A stretch of 6,213 nucleotides of DNA from positions 1-6,213 of the forward strand of contig SXUH01000093.1 of the NCBI GenBank assembly GCA_005791855.1, written 5' to 3'. This document shows positions 5,590 to 6,213 of the stretch, piece after piece; the first letter of the stretch is position 1, and each line of letters opens with the position of its first letter. The position numbers and the translations under genes were made by a program. Under the pieces are notes generated by a model that saw only the letters and a program-made list of their open reading frames with translations, ran no database searches and was not told where the DNA came from. The stretch is from Bdellovibrionales bacterium. GTDB taxonomy: Bacteria > Bdellovibrionota > Bacteriovoracia > Bacteriovoracales > Bacteriovoracaceae.

Positions 5590-6213
5590 ATGAAATTCAA
5601 ACCCGGTATCATCTACGGCGCTGCCCTGACCGACCTCTACCAATATGCAAAAGAAAATAAGTTCGCTCTCCCCGCGGTGAACGTGACCGGAACTAACAGT
5701 GTCAACGGCGTTCTGGAAGCGGCGAAGGCCGTCAATTCCCCGGTGATCATCCAGTTCTCAAACGGTGGAGGCCAGTTCTACGCCGGGAAGTCCCTGAAGC
5801 TCGCCAACGACAAGGCCGCGGTCCTCGGGGCCTGTTCCGGTGCTCACCACATCCACATGATGGCCGAGCACTACGGGGTCCCGGTGGTGGTCCACACCGA
5901 CCACGCGGCCCTGAAGCTCCTCCCCTGGGTCGACGGCATGCTCGAAGCCGGGGAAGCGCACTACAAGCAGTTCAAGAAGCCGCTCTTCTCCTCGCACATG
6001 CTCGACCTCTCGGAAGAGTCCCTGGAGCACAACGTGGAAACCTGCCGCAAGTACTTTGGCCGGATGAGCGCCATCGAGACCGGCATCGAGATCGAACTCG
6101 GCGTCACCGGAGGGGAAGAGGACGGGGTGGACAACACCGACATCGATAACTCCAAGCTCTACACCCAGCCGGAGGACGTGGCCTACGCCTACAACCGGCT
6201 CAAGGAAGTCGGC
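5590..6213 (+). CDS. fbaA: Class II fructose-1,6-bisphosphate aldolase, 3'-truncated by window edge
   Basis: The first 208 codons of a gene that is open at the right edge; the E. coli homologue is about 359 residues. The enzyme is a cytoplasmic zinc-dependent aldolase that splits fructose 1,6-bisphosphate into dihydroxyacetone phosphate and glyceraldehyde 3-phosphate, and runs in reverse in gluconeogenesis. The similarity to E. coli FbaA is easy to read by eye: KPGII (4-8), AKENKFALPAVN (20-31), PVIIQFSNGG (51-60), GAHHIHMMAEHYGVPV (84-99) and HTDHAALKLLPWVDG (102-116). Asp104 and His105 match the E. coli catalytic Asp109 and zinc ligand His110. Further on are PLFSSHMLDLSEESL (131-145), then IEIELGVTGGEEDGVDN (166-182), where Glu169 matches zinc ligand Glu174 and Glu177 matches the catalytic Glu182. 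The remaining two zinc histidines would lie beyond the window. ATG 5590 has AAGGA 6 nt upstream and gives an N-terminus matching the family. Confidence 0.96.
   Translation, partial: MKFKPGIIYGAALTDLYQYAKENKFALPAVNVTGTNSVNGVLEAAKAVNSPVIIQFSNGGGQFYAGKSLKLANDKAAVLGACSGAHHIHMMAEHYGVPVVVHTDHAALKLLPWVDGMLEAGEAHYKQFKKPLFSSHMLDLSEESLEHNVETCRKYFGRMSAIETGIEIELGVTGGEEDGVDNTDIDNSKLYTQPEDVAYAYNRLKEVG

Noticed and set aside
5524..5643. 40-codon N-terminal extension of the Nif3-like protein
   Set aside because: It would cross the divergent promoter gap and the aldolase start. The ATG at 5523 has a good RBS and the expected distance to the NGLQV motif.

Overview
The window reads as ordinary chromosomal DNA of a Gram-negative bacterium. 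Two gene products carry signal peptides, one of them with a periplasmic murein-hydrolase domain. Most genes are GC-rich with strong preference for codons such as AAG, GAG, CTC, ATC and TTC. The mix of a small secreted protein of unknown family, MltA, a Nif3/YbgI-type protein and an FbaA-type aldolase would fit a Bdellovibrionota or deltaproteobacterial-type genome. That placement is inference only, because there is no rRNA or other clade marker. I see no transposase, integrase, CRISPR array, tRNA, rRNA or phage gene.

Layout from left to right: (1) positions 1-717, minus strand, the N-terminal 239 codons of a secreted protein of unknown function that runs off the left edge; (2) 718-925, a divergent regulatory gap with a 12-bp perfect palindrome and an 8-nt inverted pair; (3) 926-3539, plus strand, a tightly packed three-gene block: a LysR-family regulator, a CCA-adding/poly(A) polymerase-family nucleotidyltransferase joined to it by a 1-nt stop/start overlap, and a GNAT acetyltransferase overlapping that gene by 16 nt; (4) 3540-3600, a short gap with a consensus TTGACA; (5) 3601-4752, plus strand, an MltA-type lytic transglycosylase with a type I signal peptide; (6) 4753-5523, minus strand, a Nif3/YbgI-family metal-binding protein whose stop codon directly abuts the mltA stop; (7) 5524-5589, a short divergent promoter gap; (8) 5590-6213, plus strand, the N-terminal 208 codons of a class II fructose-1,6-bisphosphate aldolase that runs off the right edge.

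Functionally the window mixes housekeeping roles: tRNA 3'-end maturation or RNA tailing, peptidoglycan turnover, glycolysis/gluconeogenesis and a conserved metal-binding protein. The only clear operon is regulator-nucleotidyltransferase-acetyltransferase. The points most worth a second look are that unusual operon partnership, a GNAT related to the acetyltransferase-like domain of O-GlcNAcase-type proteins, and a roughly 600-bp stretch (about 3240-3840) of much lower GC spanning the junction of two genes. I found no convincing evidence of a previously undescribed multi-gene system.
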